A stretch of 64,000 nt of DNA. Origin: Apus apus. Lineage: Eukaryota; Chordata; Aves; Apodiformes; Apodidae. The stretch is taken from positions 41,018,511-41,082,510 of the forward strand of contig NC_067285.1 of NCBI RefSeq assembly GCF_020740795.1. Reading direction: 5' to 3'. This document shows, piece by piece, positions 21,752-32,605 of the stretch (positions within the stretch are counted from its first letter, which is position 1; each line of letters begins with the position of its first letter). A model generated the notes under the pieces. It ran no database searches. It saw nothing but the letters and a program-made list of their open reading frames with translations, and was not told where the DNA came from. The translations under genes and the position numbers were made by a program.

Positions 21752-22800
21752 TCATAGAAGCAAAAATTATCTTGGGTTGGAAGGGACCTCTAACTGTCAT
21801 CTAGTCCAACCCCTCTACAAGAAGCAAGGACATCTCTGCCTAGACCAGGTTGCTCAGAGCCCCATCCAACCTGCCCTTCAACACTGCCAGGGATGGGGCA
21901 GCCACAGCTTCCCTGGGCAACCTGGGCCAGGCTCTCACCACCCTCACAGGGAAGAATTTCCTCCTCATGTCTCACCTAAATCTCTCCTCTTCCAGTTTTA
22001 ATCCATTCCCCCTTGTCCTCTCCCTCCCTGCCCTTGTCCCAAGCCCCTCCCCAGCTTTCCTGGAGCCCCTTCAGGCCCTGGAAGGTGCTCTAAGGTCTCC
22101 TTGGAGCCTTCTCTTCTCCAGGCTGAACACCCCAACTCTCTCAGCCTGTCTCCAGAGCAGAGCTGCTCCAGCCCTTAGATCATCTCTGTGGCCTCCTCTG
22201 GACTCTCTCTAGGAGCTCCAGGTCCTTCCTGTATTGGGGGCTCCAGACCTGTACACAGCACTCCAGGTGGGGTCTCACCAGGGCAGAATCCCCTCCCTGG
22301 CCCTGCTGCCCACGCTGCTGGTGCTGCAGCCCAGGACAGGGTTGGTTTCTGGGCTCCAGCGCACGGTGCCGGCTCATGTTGAGCTTCTCCTCCACCACCC
22401 CCAGGTCCTTCTGCTCAGGGCTGCTCTCAATCCATTCTCCACCCAACCTGTATTTGCAGGACCCTGTCAGATGCTTTGCACAGGTCCAGGTAGATGATGT
22501 CAGTTGCTCTCCCCTTGCCCACCGATGCTGTGGCCCCATCATAAAAAGCCACCCAAGTTTCCAGGCAGGATTTGCCGTGTTGGTTGCAGTCTTCCATCTC
22601 CTCATGTGCCTCAGCAGAACCTTCAGGAGGACCTGCTCCATGATCTGGCTGGGCACAGAGGTGAGACATCTGTACACTGTGGTAATTGCCTCATTTAGTC
22701 TGTACATAGTAGAAACTGAAGCCTGGTAGAGTTGGGGGATTCCAGCAAAGATCTTTTGGATATTGACCTGGATTTTCTGGATAGCCCAAGCAGCTGTTCC
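21752..22800 (-). mobile_element. CR1 LINE copy, ORF2 C-terminal part plus 3' end
   Basis: Minus-strand reading gives, from high to low coordinate, EQVLLKVLLRHM, a frameshifted YLDLCKASDRV (RT core), [33 protein letters not shown] and [10 protein letters not shown], then the 3' end at 21752. 5'-truncated and frame-shifted. Confidence 0.9.
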
Positions 22801-24136
22801 ATCATCTACCAAGGGAGTGCACAGACCTGCTTTTGCCCCTGTCAGTTGCTATGAAGGGGTGGGATAGGGAAGAAGAGCAAGCCAAGCAGACAGGCTAATT
22901 GTAGGCAGGCCATACCGTGGTGAAACAGGAGCAGCCCTGCTCTCTTGAGCTGCCATTTGCAGCATCTGTGTAGGCCACATCATTAAAACCCCCACCCTTT
23001 TCCCCTGCCTCCAGTGCCCGAGCTGTGTATCAGCAAACAGAGCTGTTTTCCATGGAAATCTGTAGGGAACAGTCCTTGTTAAAGACAGACATTTAAAACC
23101 TGCAGCCAGAGAATGCCACGACATGGATGGACAGACAGTTTCTTCCTAGTTTGTGTCCGAATTGTTCCTCGGTTTCTGTGATGATCATGGTGCAAAAAAC
23201 ATGTGTGAAGAGAAACACTGCCATCATGATGGATTCAGAGGGAGTTTGTGGGGGTTTTTTGGATCTCTCAGGCATCTGTGCCTGGTCTGGTGTGTGGGCA
23301 ATATCCAGCCAGGAGCTGATAAATGGAAGCAACCAGATTCTTCTTGCAGCAAGTCTTCTGGTTGCTTCCTTGCCAAAAAGACATTGAATAGCCTTGACCC
23401 AATAACCTGTATGATCAGGAAAAGCAAAGCTGGTGCCCAAACATCAGCTTTGCAAGATCAGAGTCCTAATGAATACTGCTTTCGTTCTGAAAATGATGTA
23501 GAACATCCCAGGCTAGAACATCAGCCTGGGAAGGGCAGGGATGGTAGGCATGAAGTTAAAGGAAAGGCTACTTCAAAAAAATCTTGCTACCATACTTGGC
23601 ATTTCTTAGTATTTTGATGCTGCTGGGTTTTTTTTTCAGTTCTCATTGGAAAATCTACATTATTCCTGTCATCTTAAGGCTCCAGCCAAGCCAATGAGCA
23701 GTGGGATATCCCAGCAATGACACTCGTGGCACTGGCCAAATATATTTGTTGCAATGTGTTGAATGTTTATTGTTATACTTGTTGAACAGTGGTTGAAATG
23801 AAGCCCTTCTCTTTCCACCTTTAGTCAGGTCTGGATCAGGGGACTCAGGCTAGTCCTACTGGGACCAGCTGGGGTCCAGCCCTCTCCTTTGCTGTTGGTT
23901 TTGGGATTTTGTGTTACTTTCATGTGACTCAGAACTCCAGAACTTTGCTTGGTTCAGAAAGTGGAATTTAAAATAGTAATTGTACATGAGTTGGAATGTT
24001 AGTATCTATGTGCACCTGTATGTGTGTGTGTTGCTGCAGGAAACCTGCTCTGATCAGGCTTTCAGCCTGGGATGTAACCAGGCCTCTAGTTTTCAACCAG
24101 TAAAATTCTGGCCACCTTGTGTGTCAAGGGGGCTGT
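22801..24136. other. Gene-free stretch
   Basis: Nothing supported. Confidence 0.45.
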
Positions 24137-24412
24137 TTCCAAGGGCTTGTAGTGAGAGGACAAGGGGAAAGAGGGGAGATTTAGGTGAGACATTGGGAAA
24201 AAATGCTTTGCTGTGAGGGTGGTGAGACCCTGGCCCAGGTTGCCCAGGGAAGCTGTGGCTGCCCCATCCCTGGCAGTGTTGAAGGGCAGGTTGGATGGGG
24301 CTGGGAACAGCCTGGGCTGGTGGGAGGTGTCCCTGCCCATGCAGGGGGGTTGGAACTAGATGATCTTGAAGGTCCCTTCCAACCCAAACCATTCCATGAT
24401 TCAATGAGTCAA
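24137..24412 (+). mobile_element. CR1 LINE 3' fragment
   Basis: CR1-J-like 3' end, from GGGCTTGTAGTGAGAGGAC to CCATTCCATGATTCAATGAG. Confidence 0.9.
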
Positions 24413-25818
24413 ACATTGGGTTGTCTCTCTGTACCAAAGCCCGTTGCAGGAGAAGTTAACTTCTTTTTGCAAAGGTGGATGTAGAAGAACCCCTTCTGCA
24501 GAAGTCGTTTCTCTGAGCAGCTGTGCCAGCTGAATGCTGACCTGCAGCCAGCTCTGGGTTTTTGCTGTAGCCACCAAACAACTTATTTTCTTCTGCTTAG
24601 CACATCCAGGGAGCTTGAGTGATGGAGCTGGGTCGATATGCTCTTGCCTGTCCTACTAGGGCAATTCAGGAGTGGGAAGTGTTAGGGAAGCCAGGAGTGG
24701 CACAGGGCTCAGACCAACAGATTCCCATGGGCTGCAGCTGCACCAGCTGAAGGGACAAATGCCAGGGTCTCTATTGTACTTCCCTCAGGGACTGTGGGCC
24801 ATGAGAAATGCTTTCCAGCCAGGCTGCTGAGGGCACAGAGTTACCTGTTGACAACCTTTCTCCTAAGGTCTGCAATTCCCAGCCCACCTGTCTCCGCCAT
24901 CTTTAACTCACCTGAGGTGAGACCACCACAGCTCCAAGTTGTGCTTACACAGCTTGTCTTAATCAATTGCTTAAATGAGATTTAGTCTGTGTTTCAACAG
25001 CAGTTATTTTGGGTAGAGTAGATCAAGTTTCTCCATACAGAACGGATGTTGCTTCCCAAAATTGCTTGTCATCCCCTGTGTTCACATTTTCCGTGGGTGA
25101 GGAGAAGTCATTTGACTTCTTTGTGATAAACAAGACTCAGTGAGCAAAACAGCAGTTCTGGCTTGTTATTTATTGACTGGTAATGTTCTTCCTACTGCAA
25201 ACAGCCCTGATCTGCTCCTCAAGAGTTAGTTTCCCTGTCAGCTGCCCCTCCTCAGAGCCTCAGAACCTGCTGATTAACCCAGTTTCTTCAGCTTTCCTTT
25301 CCTCTAGTTAATGTATAGCTGCAGTTTGCTTCCTGCTTTGCATCCAGATGCCAACCACAGTTTGCCATGTATTCTGGCAAATTTATAGCTACATGCTCAA
25401 CCAACAATCTGTCTAGGTAGCCAGTATGAATTATGTGCAAAATGTTATTTCCTAAGTCTGGATGTGATTATCTCTCAGCTGTGGATTTCCAAAAAAGCAT
25501 CTCCCTTCCAAAGAGAGCTGGTAAGCAAGGAAGGAGAGCAGGGGCTTGCCAGGAGGGTTTGTGCTGCTGTGTCCCTGTACTTAGGCTGTCTGTCCTCCTG
25601 GCCAGGCCAGCTCAGCATGTCTCTGAGCAGTTCTCTAGTAGCACAGGGTGCTGGGTCCTCAGTGCTCCTGGTTCTTAGGGTCAGGGACTGGCTGGTTCAG
25701 GGGGTAATAAATCTGGGGAGCAGTGGCACCTGCCTCATATAGGTGAGCTGCCAGTTCAGCAGATAATACACAGGAACTTTCCATAAAAAAAGTATTTTTG
25801 AGTTTTAGTCCTCCTAAA
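24413..25818. other. Gene-free stretch
   Basis: Nothing supported. Confidence 0.45.
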
Positions 25819-26332
25819 AGTGCTGTGTCCAGTTCTGGAGCCCCCAACATAAGCAGGACATGCAGCTCATGGAGAGAGTCCAAGGGAGGCCACAAAGATG
25901 ATCAGAGGGCTGGAGCAGCTCTGCTCTGGAGACAGGATGAAAGAGTTGGGGTGTTCAGCCTGGAGAAGAGAAGGCTCCAGGGAGACCTTAGAGCACCTTC
26001 CAGGGCCTGAAGGGGCTCCAGAAAAGCTGGGGAGGGGCTTGGGACAAGGGCAGGGAGGGAGAGGACATGGGGGATGGATTAAAATTGGAAGAGGGGAGAT
26101 TTAGGTGAGATATGAGGAGGAAATTCTTGAGTATGAGGGTGGTGAGACCCTGGCCCAGGCTGCCCAGGGAAGCTGTGGCTGCCCCATCCCTGGCAGTGTT
26201 GAAGGGCAGGTTGGATGGGGCTCTGAGCAACCTGGTCTGGTGGGAGGTGTCCCTGCCCATGCAGGGGTTGGGACTGGATGATCTTTAAGGTCCCTTCCAA
26301 CCCAAACCATTCTGTGATTCTATAATTCTATA
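25819..26332 (+). mobile_element. CR1 LINE 3' fragment
   Basis: CR1-J-like copy from TGTGTCCAGTTCTGGAGCC to the TTCTATAATTCTATAAAGG tail. Confidence 0.9.
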
Positions 26333-29300
26333 AAGGAAGGCCAGGAAGGAAAAGAAAAGGGATTGAACAAGGCTGGGGGGGCTGGAGGGGGAAGGGACCC
26401 TTCTAATGAAAACCAACCTTTTTACTTTTTTCCAGCCACTTGTATGACCCAATTAAGAAAATTAACAACTCCTTTTACTTGCTGATGGCAATACCTGTGA
26501 GGTGTGAGTTACTACTTCCCATTCCAACAAAAAAAAAAACCAAACCCAACAACCAAACAAACAAATGTTTACAAACTTGAAAGGATTAATACCATTTCAA
26601 CATGCAAATCATGAGGAGAAGTTGCTGGGTCACTTGTTCTACAAGAGGTGGCTGCCCCCAATAATACCAACTAAGATGAAGTATTCTGAGATGCTGGAGG
26701 TGTCCTGGCTTTCCAAGCCAGAACCAAAATGATCTGTTGCTGAAGTCAAATCTGGTTCCTGCAGAACTCCTGCCTGGATGGGCTTCGAGGGAAAACAGCC
26801 TCATCACTTCCAAGACAGAGGAAGCTGTGGGGAATCTCTCCATGACTCAGTGGAGACAGCAGAGGTCTTGACCCTAGCCTGTTGGTTTTTGGTTGCCCCA
26901 CAAAATCAAATCAGCTTCTCAGCCAAAAAACTTCCTCCCCCAATCCAGTCCCCAACTCTTTAATTTCCCTTCATCAGACCCACAGACAGGTTTTTTTCCT
27001 CCCACTCCTCTGGCAGGGTGCACAGTGCCTGGGAGATGTTTGTTTTCACACTGACTCAGTCCTGCCCCCGTCCCACCTCAGACCACACGGGCCCTAGACA
27101 GAAAGTTAAGAAAACTGCTCCCCACAAAACCTGAAGCTACGTGAAACCTGAAGGGTTTTCTGGTCTGTGGCCAAGCCTTGCTCTGGTTTACTGACAGGGT
27201 CACAGCTCATCCTGCACTGCTTCCACCTTCCCCACACCTGCAGGCTGAAGAGTCAGGGCAGACTGCAGGGAAGCTGCCCTGTGCACAGATGGCCACAGGC
27301 TGCAGCCCTGCACAATTCCCAGCACCTCTCCAAGTGACCTGTTTGGCACTGGCCCCTTCCAGGAGGCACTCCAGAAGTGTGCCTCATGATAGGTTGGTCT
27401 CTGGGATTGGTAGCAAGCTTTTCTGGACTCTTGGCTCCTCGTGCTTTGTGTGGTTTGTGTGCGGAAACGCGACGTGAGCTCGACGTGGTCTGCGTGGAAT
27501 TCAAGCTGCTGTGTGAAAAGGATGATCAGGGCACAGCTACAACTGCTAAGCACAGCAGCAGTGGCTGCAGAGGTCCTCCTCCTTCTGGTGGCCCATCACC
27601 TTCCCTGTTCCACCTCTTCTCTGTCATCCTGTGCTGTATTCTCTTCTGTTTCCTGCAATGAGGGGGCGGGCTCTTCGTGCTTTGCCAGGGGAGCTCAGGG
27701 AAGATGCAAGCAGAGGGGTGCTGGGGGAGCAGAACCACCCCTCTTGTGCCCTGCCAGAAAAGCCCCTGCCCTAGGTGGAACAGGCATCTTGTGACTTTCC
27801 AAGAGTTTCACAATGCAGAGTGAGAAAATGCTGTTCTTTCCATTTCCAGCCTGCACACCCGGATGTTTCCATTCCTGTAATTCCTCACTGGGAGGAGAAA
27901 ATTTTGCAGTAGGATTGGAAACGGGGAACTGATTCTGTGACATGTGAGGGCTTTAGGAGATTGGTTACATTGGCTGACCTGCTGAGCTTCCAAGGCACTT
28001 CTCAGGAGTCTTTTATGGTAGCAATGCAAGAAAGCTTAGGGTTTCATCTGTTTATCACAGAAACCACTGTTGACTAAGTCTTCAGGACACTCCAGTTGCA
28101 AAAAAGTTGTTTCTAAGAACAGTGCCCAGCTGGGCTTTCTCAGGGCTTTTACTTCATAGCATTCTTAATGCTCCTGAAGAACTTCAGTCTCTCTGCCCCA
28201 GTCTTACTCTTTGCCACCTAGGAGATGCTGCCCTGGTCTCCCCCAAGACTTCTTTTTTGGTGAACAAAACTAAACAGAAGCCAGCTCTCCTGAAAGGCTG
28301 GGAATTATCAGGCTGGGATTTCTCCTGCCAGTCAGAGATACCTGCAGCCATTGATGAAGCTGATGTCTCAGCTCAGGATCTGAGGTAGATGTCAGGGATT
28401 GCAGGGGGAGGCAGGGACAGCACTTCTCCAAGACAGGAGAAGACCCCATCTTCCTAAAGCAGCCCCAGGTGGAAGAAATTGTGGTCAAAAGCTTCATTTG
28501 AGAGAACAGCCAAGCAGAAAACATCACCTAGGTGCATCAGATGACAGCCTGTCACACTCGTGCTCCACACAGGCCCTGACAGCTGAACTCCTGTACCCTC
28601 CCACTGGGACAAATTTGAGCAAGTTGCTTCTGCTGTGCCCCTGCCAGCCAAGTGCTCCCTGCAGAATTAGGCATTTCAAGCTGAGAAGAGAAAATGGTGA
28701 AATCTTCCCCCTTTCTGCCCTGTTGGTTCCTTATCTCCAGGAAGGACAAGAATTGCTACCTCCGACCAAGGCAGAGGGTTTCTCAGCTGGATGAAATGAT
28801 GTACAGGGTGAACAGCCCCATCATGATGGGAATGAGGCAGATGCTAAATTTACTCTGTACTGGCTGATCTTGCATGAAATGAAGCGATTTAGTAATAACT
28901 CTCACTTCACATCCTGCTTCTGGATTACTGCAGAAGAGCATTGTTGGTCTTTCCTTCTTACAAAACCAAGCGTGAAGCTTTGGCAAAGGTACTCAGGAAT
29001 GCTGCCATCTCCCAGTTCCCTGGAAATTGTAGTTGTTTGCCAGAAGCAACTCCCTGGGGGGGTCACAGAATGTCTCTGCTGGGAGACAAGTGTTCCGAGG
29101 ACACGCAAAATGGTTGCCTTGAAAAGTCACAATGAGAATTGACCTGTACAAGGAAGGTCTCTAGAAAATTGCAGGAAGAAAGCATTTCTGGTGGCCCTGG
29201 GCTTCTCCATCAGCACGTCTGCTAGCTGCTGCTGAGCTTGGTGAAACAGTGTGTTTACAAGTCCTGGCATAATATGTATTTTCCTGAGGGGCTGACAGAC

Positions 29301-29583
29301 ATGAATACGCTCTTATGCAGATGGCAGGTGCAGGAAGGTTCTTGTTTTAGCCAGGGGATCTTCCAGGGTAATGTTGTTTTTCATTTCCATGTCTCTTAGT
29401 GAATGGATGGTAGAGAAAGCAGGTTTTTGCAGGCTTAAAATGGCATCTAGTGAGTGGACAGGAGAGCAGGACCCAGCATACCCAGTCCCATACCCAGTCC
29501 CACCTGCAGTGGTGTGAGCCACAGGTGTGAGCCACAGGACTCGAGCTGTAGGTGGGTGCTATTTAGAAGTTTGGGCTTAAGCA
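26333..29583. other. Gene-free stretch (3.3 kb)
   Basis: No supported exon. A-rich patch at 26528-26565. A small island of CpGs lies at about 27455-27500 in otherwise CpG-poor DNA. Confidence 0.4.
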
Positions 29584-30130
29584 TAGAATCACAGAATGGT
29601 TTTGGTTAGAAGATCCTCTAGATTCAACCCCCTGCATGGGCAGGGACACCTCCCACCAGCCCAGGTTGCTCCAAGCCCCATCCAACCTGCCCTTCAACAC
29701 TGCCAGGGATGGGGCAGCCACAGCTTCCCTGGGCAACCTGGGCCAGGCTCTCACCACCCTCACAGGGAAGAATTTCCTTTCAATGTCTCACCTCAATCTC
29801 CCTCTTCCAGTTTTCATCCATTCCTCCTTGTCCTCTCCCTCCCTGCCCTTGTCAAAAGCCCCTCCCCAGCTTTCCTGGAGCCCCTTCAGGCCCTGGAAGG
29901 TGCTCTAAGGTCTCCCTAGAGCCTTCTCTTCTCCAGGCTGAACACCCCAACTCTCAGCCTGTCTCCAGAGCAGAGCTGCTCCAGCCCTTGGGTCGTCTTT
30001 GTGGCCTCCTCTGAACTCTCTCCAGAAGCTCCACATCCTTCCTGTCTTGGGGGCTCCAGAGCAGGACCCAGTACTCCAGGTGGGGTCTCACCAGAGCAGA
30101 GTAGAGGGGCAGAATCACCTCCTTTGACCT
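29584..30130 (-). mobile_element. CR1 LINE 3' fragment
   Basis: CR1-J-like copy; 3' end AATCACAGAATGGTTTTGG at low coordinate, extending 5' to the CTCTGGTGAGACCCCACC block at about 30090. Confidence 0.9.
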
Positions 30131-31140
30131 GACTGGTTATAAAGGGCAGTTTGGAATATTTTCCAGCTTTCAAATGACACCTCATTGTCATTTGAAAGAA
30201 ACACTGAATGGAAGAGGGTCTGAGAGTCTTGCAGCACATCCCAGATGAGGCAGAATCTCTCCAAAGCCACGACCACCCAACTGAAATGCTGCCAGAACAG
30301 ATCTGTTGCCCATTACCAAGGCGAACACACTGCTCCTTGCTTTCCAGTGCTTGTCATGCTTCATGACAAGCTGCTGTAGCTGCTTTTTTTTTAAAAAAAG
30401 TATCTTTTATTTCTCCTTTTATATATATATATTTAGCTTGATGCCTGGTATCTAGTCCCTGAAAGGGTCATGGAACAGGTTTGGTGCAGAAGACAACTGT
30501 AACAGGTGACTTAACTGAACCACCTGAGGGAGTGAAAGGAGAAAGGATCCAGAAGGGATACAAAGGAGTGAGAAGTTCTCATCATGGTGCTCAAGCTCTT
30601 TTTAATGAGTCTATCAGTGGCTCTTGTCCACCTTCACAAACGAGTTTCTGGATGCAGAATGCCTATTGTGACAAGACAATTTCATTTATTTATTTTTACC
30701 CAGGTCAGACCAAAAAGGCAAGGAGCCATTTTCTGCAACCTGCCTTGGCCATTTCCACTGCAACAGGTACACTCTGGAGAGCAGCTCTACAACTCTGTGA
30801 AAGCATTAACCCCCTTGTTTTTAGGACTTTTACCTTCACATCTCTCTCTTCCTGCCCACATTACCCATTCCTACCCCCTACAGGACAGGGTTTCAGTGAA
30901 ACTGGGCACTGCTCTTTCACAACAGGACGACAGACGTGCCCTGAAGTCCTCCTACACGATACCAAATGCTCTGCATTCACCAGACCTGCTGGTTAATGAT
31001 CTTGCCCATAAGTAATGTTTTAACCACAGAGTAGCTTTTGTTTGCTTCAGAAGCCACAAAGCCAAGGAGGAAGTGTAGGAGAACATGGGCAGGATGGTGG
31101 CCAGCAGCCTCCTGACCTCATCTTTTTCCGCCACGCGGGG
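30131..31140. other. SPP1 upstream region
   Basis: No gene seen. Short AT-repeat (30419-30433) and T/A run (30385-30401). It may hold distal SPP1 control elements, but I recognise none with confidence. Confidence 0.4.
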
Positions 31141-31171
31141 ATTGGTGGCCCTGCCTGGGACAGGGTTTAAA
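31141..31171 (+). promoter_or_regulatory. SPP1: SPP1 core promoter: inverted CCAAT box plus TTTAAA box
   Basis: ATTGG at 31141-31145 and TTTAAA at 31166-31171 are 25 bp apart, the same arrangement described for vertebrate osteopontin promoters (inverted CCAAT near -50, TTTAAA near -28). This puts the start site at about 31196. Confidence 0.7.
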
Positions 31172-31195
31172 TTCCCTGAGGTCTGAGATGTCAGA

Positions 31196-31295
31196 CAGTC
31201 AGGGGATGAGGAGAGGAATCCAGAGCTGCTGAGAGCTGCTGCTGGCATCACGAAGAGCACTTTTGGCACAGCTGACCCCTCCAGCATCAGAAAAG
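31196..31295 (+). other. SPP1: SPP1 non-coding exon 1 (predicted)
   Basis: Bounded on the left by the start site inferred from the TTTAAA box and on the right by the donor AAAAG|GTAATT at 31296. There is no long open frame. Exon 1 of SPP1 is untranslated in other vertebrates, and the 1.2-kb distance to coding exon 2 is reasonable. The exact start is inferred. Confidence 0.55.
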
Positions 31296-31422
31296 GTAAT
31301 TTTTTTCTTTGCCTTTTTTTTTTCCCTGACACGGGCTGTTCTGTCTGCAGCTTTAGTGTAAGGAAGTGTTGGGCAGGAGATCTTTGAAAACTGCTTCACT
31401 AGCCAGGGGGTCTTTGATGTGG

Positions 31423-31452
31423 AAAAACAACAACAACAACAACAACAACACA
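31423..31452 (+). repeat. (AAC)n microsatellite in SPP1 intron 1
   Basis: About nine consecutive AAC triplets beginning at 31426. Confidence 0.85.
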
Positions 31453-32551
31453 AAAGGTGTACTTTTTATAGAAGCAAGGTTGCTTTAGCAATGGAAGGTA
31501 TTACTCCTAATCACAACTGTCAACCTGTCCGGTGACGACCTTGGGAGGGGGTTTTTGCAAACCCTGCCACTGGATCAGGTGCTGGAATCTCAAAGCTGGT
31601 GCCTGAACACAGAAAGTTTCCTCCCTCCTGTGAGCACTGCCTGGCAGGTTCCCTGTTTCTCCTGGCTGCACGTTTCTGGCTGGGATGGGACACACACACA
31701 CCCCCTTTGCTGTTGAACTCTTGGGGTTGCAGTGCCTCTCCTAGCGTGTCCTGTCTCAGGGCCAGCTTTGCTCATCCATTTTAAATGTGCCCTGAGCAGC
31801 TTTTCTTTCCTGCTGGGATTTATTAAAGTTCTAGATGCCTCTTGCTCATCAGTAAATTGGTTTCATTTCTCAGAGATCTTCTTTATCGTGGGAACTGGGT
31901 GGTCAGCACCAACATTTCCTGTAGCTCAGCACTATCCTAATTTAATTCAGGAATCACTCATTTATTAAATTGCTAAAACTGCAAGGAGAGCAGATATTTC
32001 ACTTCACCTCTTGCTTGGTAACACGGGTTATTCTGTTCAAACTTCTGCAAACAAAGGTCTATCAATAAGAGCAGTTTATGTTCCTATAACCTGAGTTTAC
32101 TCACAGGGACTCCAGTTAATCAACCTGAGCACAAGCTTTTCAAAATAACTGAAAAGAGAAACCAAGCTCAGTTGGCCTTGCCCTGTCTCTTCTGACAAAA
32201 TGATGTTCTGTGGACATTGTGACCTTTATTGCAGTGTTTTTTCACCAAGCTTTTCCTTTGCCAGGGCAAGATGGCAGAGCCTGCTCACCTTGGCAGTGTG
32301 GCTACTCTCAGCACTCCTCAGGAGCTGGTTTTTAAATTCCTGCAGCTTTTGAGTGGCTCGGTCCTTAGAAAACCAGTTGGGTGCAGGGTGGTGATAAAAG
32401 GCAGAGGAAAAAGATTGGCCCGGGCAGGTTGAATCCTTAGCAGAAAGCTGGGGAAGCACAGCCAGAGAAAGAAAAAGCCAATGGCATTTTTGGTGGCATT
32501 TTACTTTGTTGATTCGCTGTTTTCCAAATATTTCTTAGGTAAAGCATCACA

Positions 32552-32605
32552 ATGAAGGTGGCAGTTCTGTGCTTATGCCTCATCAGCATCACTGCTGCAT
32601 GGCCA
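32552..32605 (+). CDS. SPP1: SPP1 exon 2: start codon and signal peptide
   Basis: ATG at 32552, 13 nt after the acceptor TTTCTTAG. Encodes MKVAVLCLCLISITAAWP, a classical secretory leader, and ends at the donor GTGAGT at 32606. The start is fixed by homology and by the signal peptide. Confidence 0.95.

Noticed and set aside
27441-27794. Leu/Val/Ser-rich frame resembling a membrane segment in the MEPE-SPP1 gap
   Set aside because: No start context, no splice signals, no family similarity and no conserved partner exon.
31426-31452. Short-period repeats considered as a CRISPR-like or regulatory array
   Set aside because: Simple AAC microsatellite; CRISPR arrays do not occur in animal genomes and no spacer structure is present.
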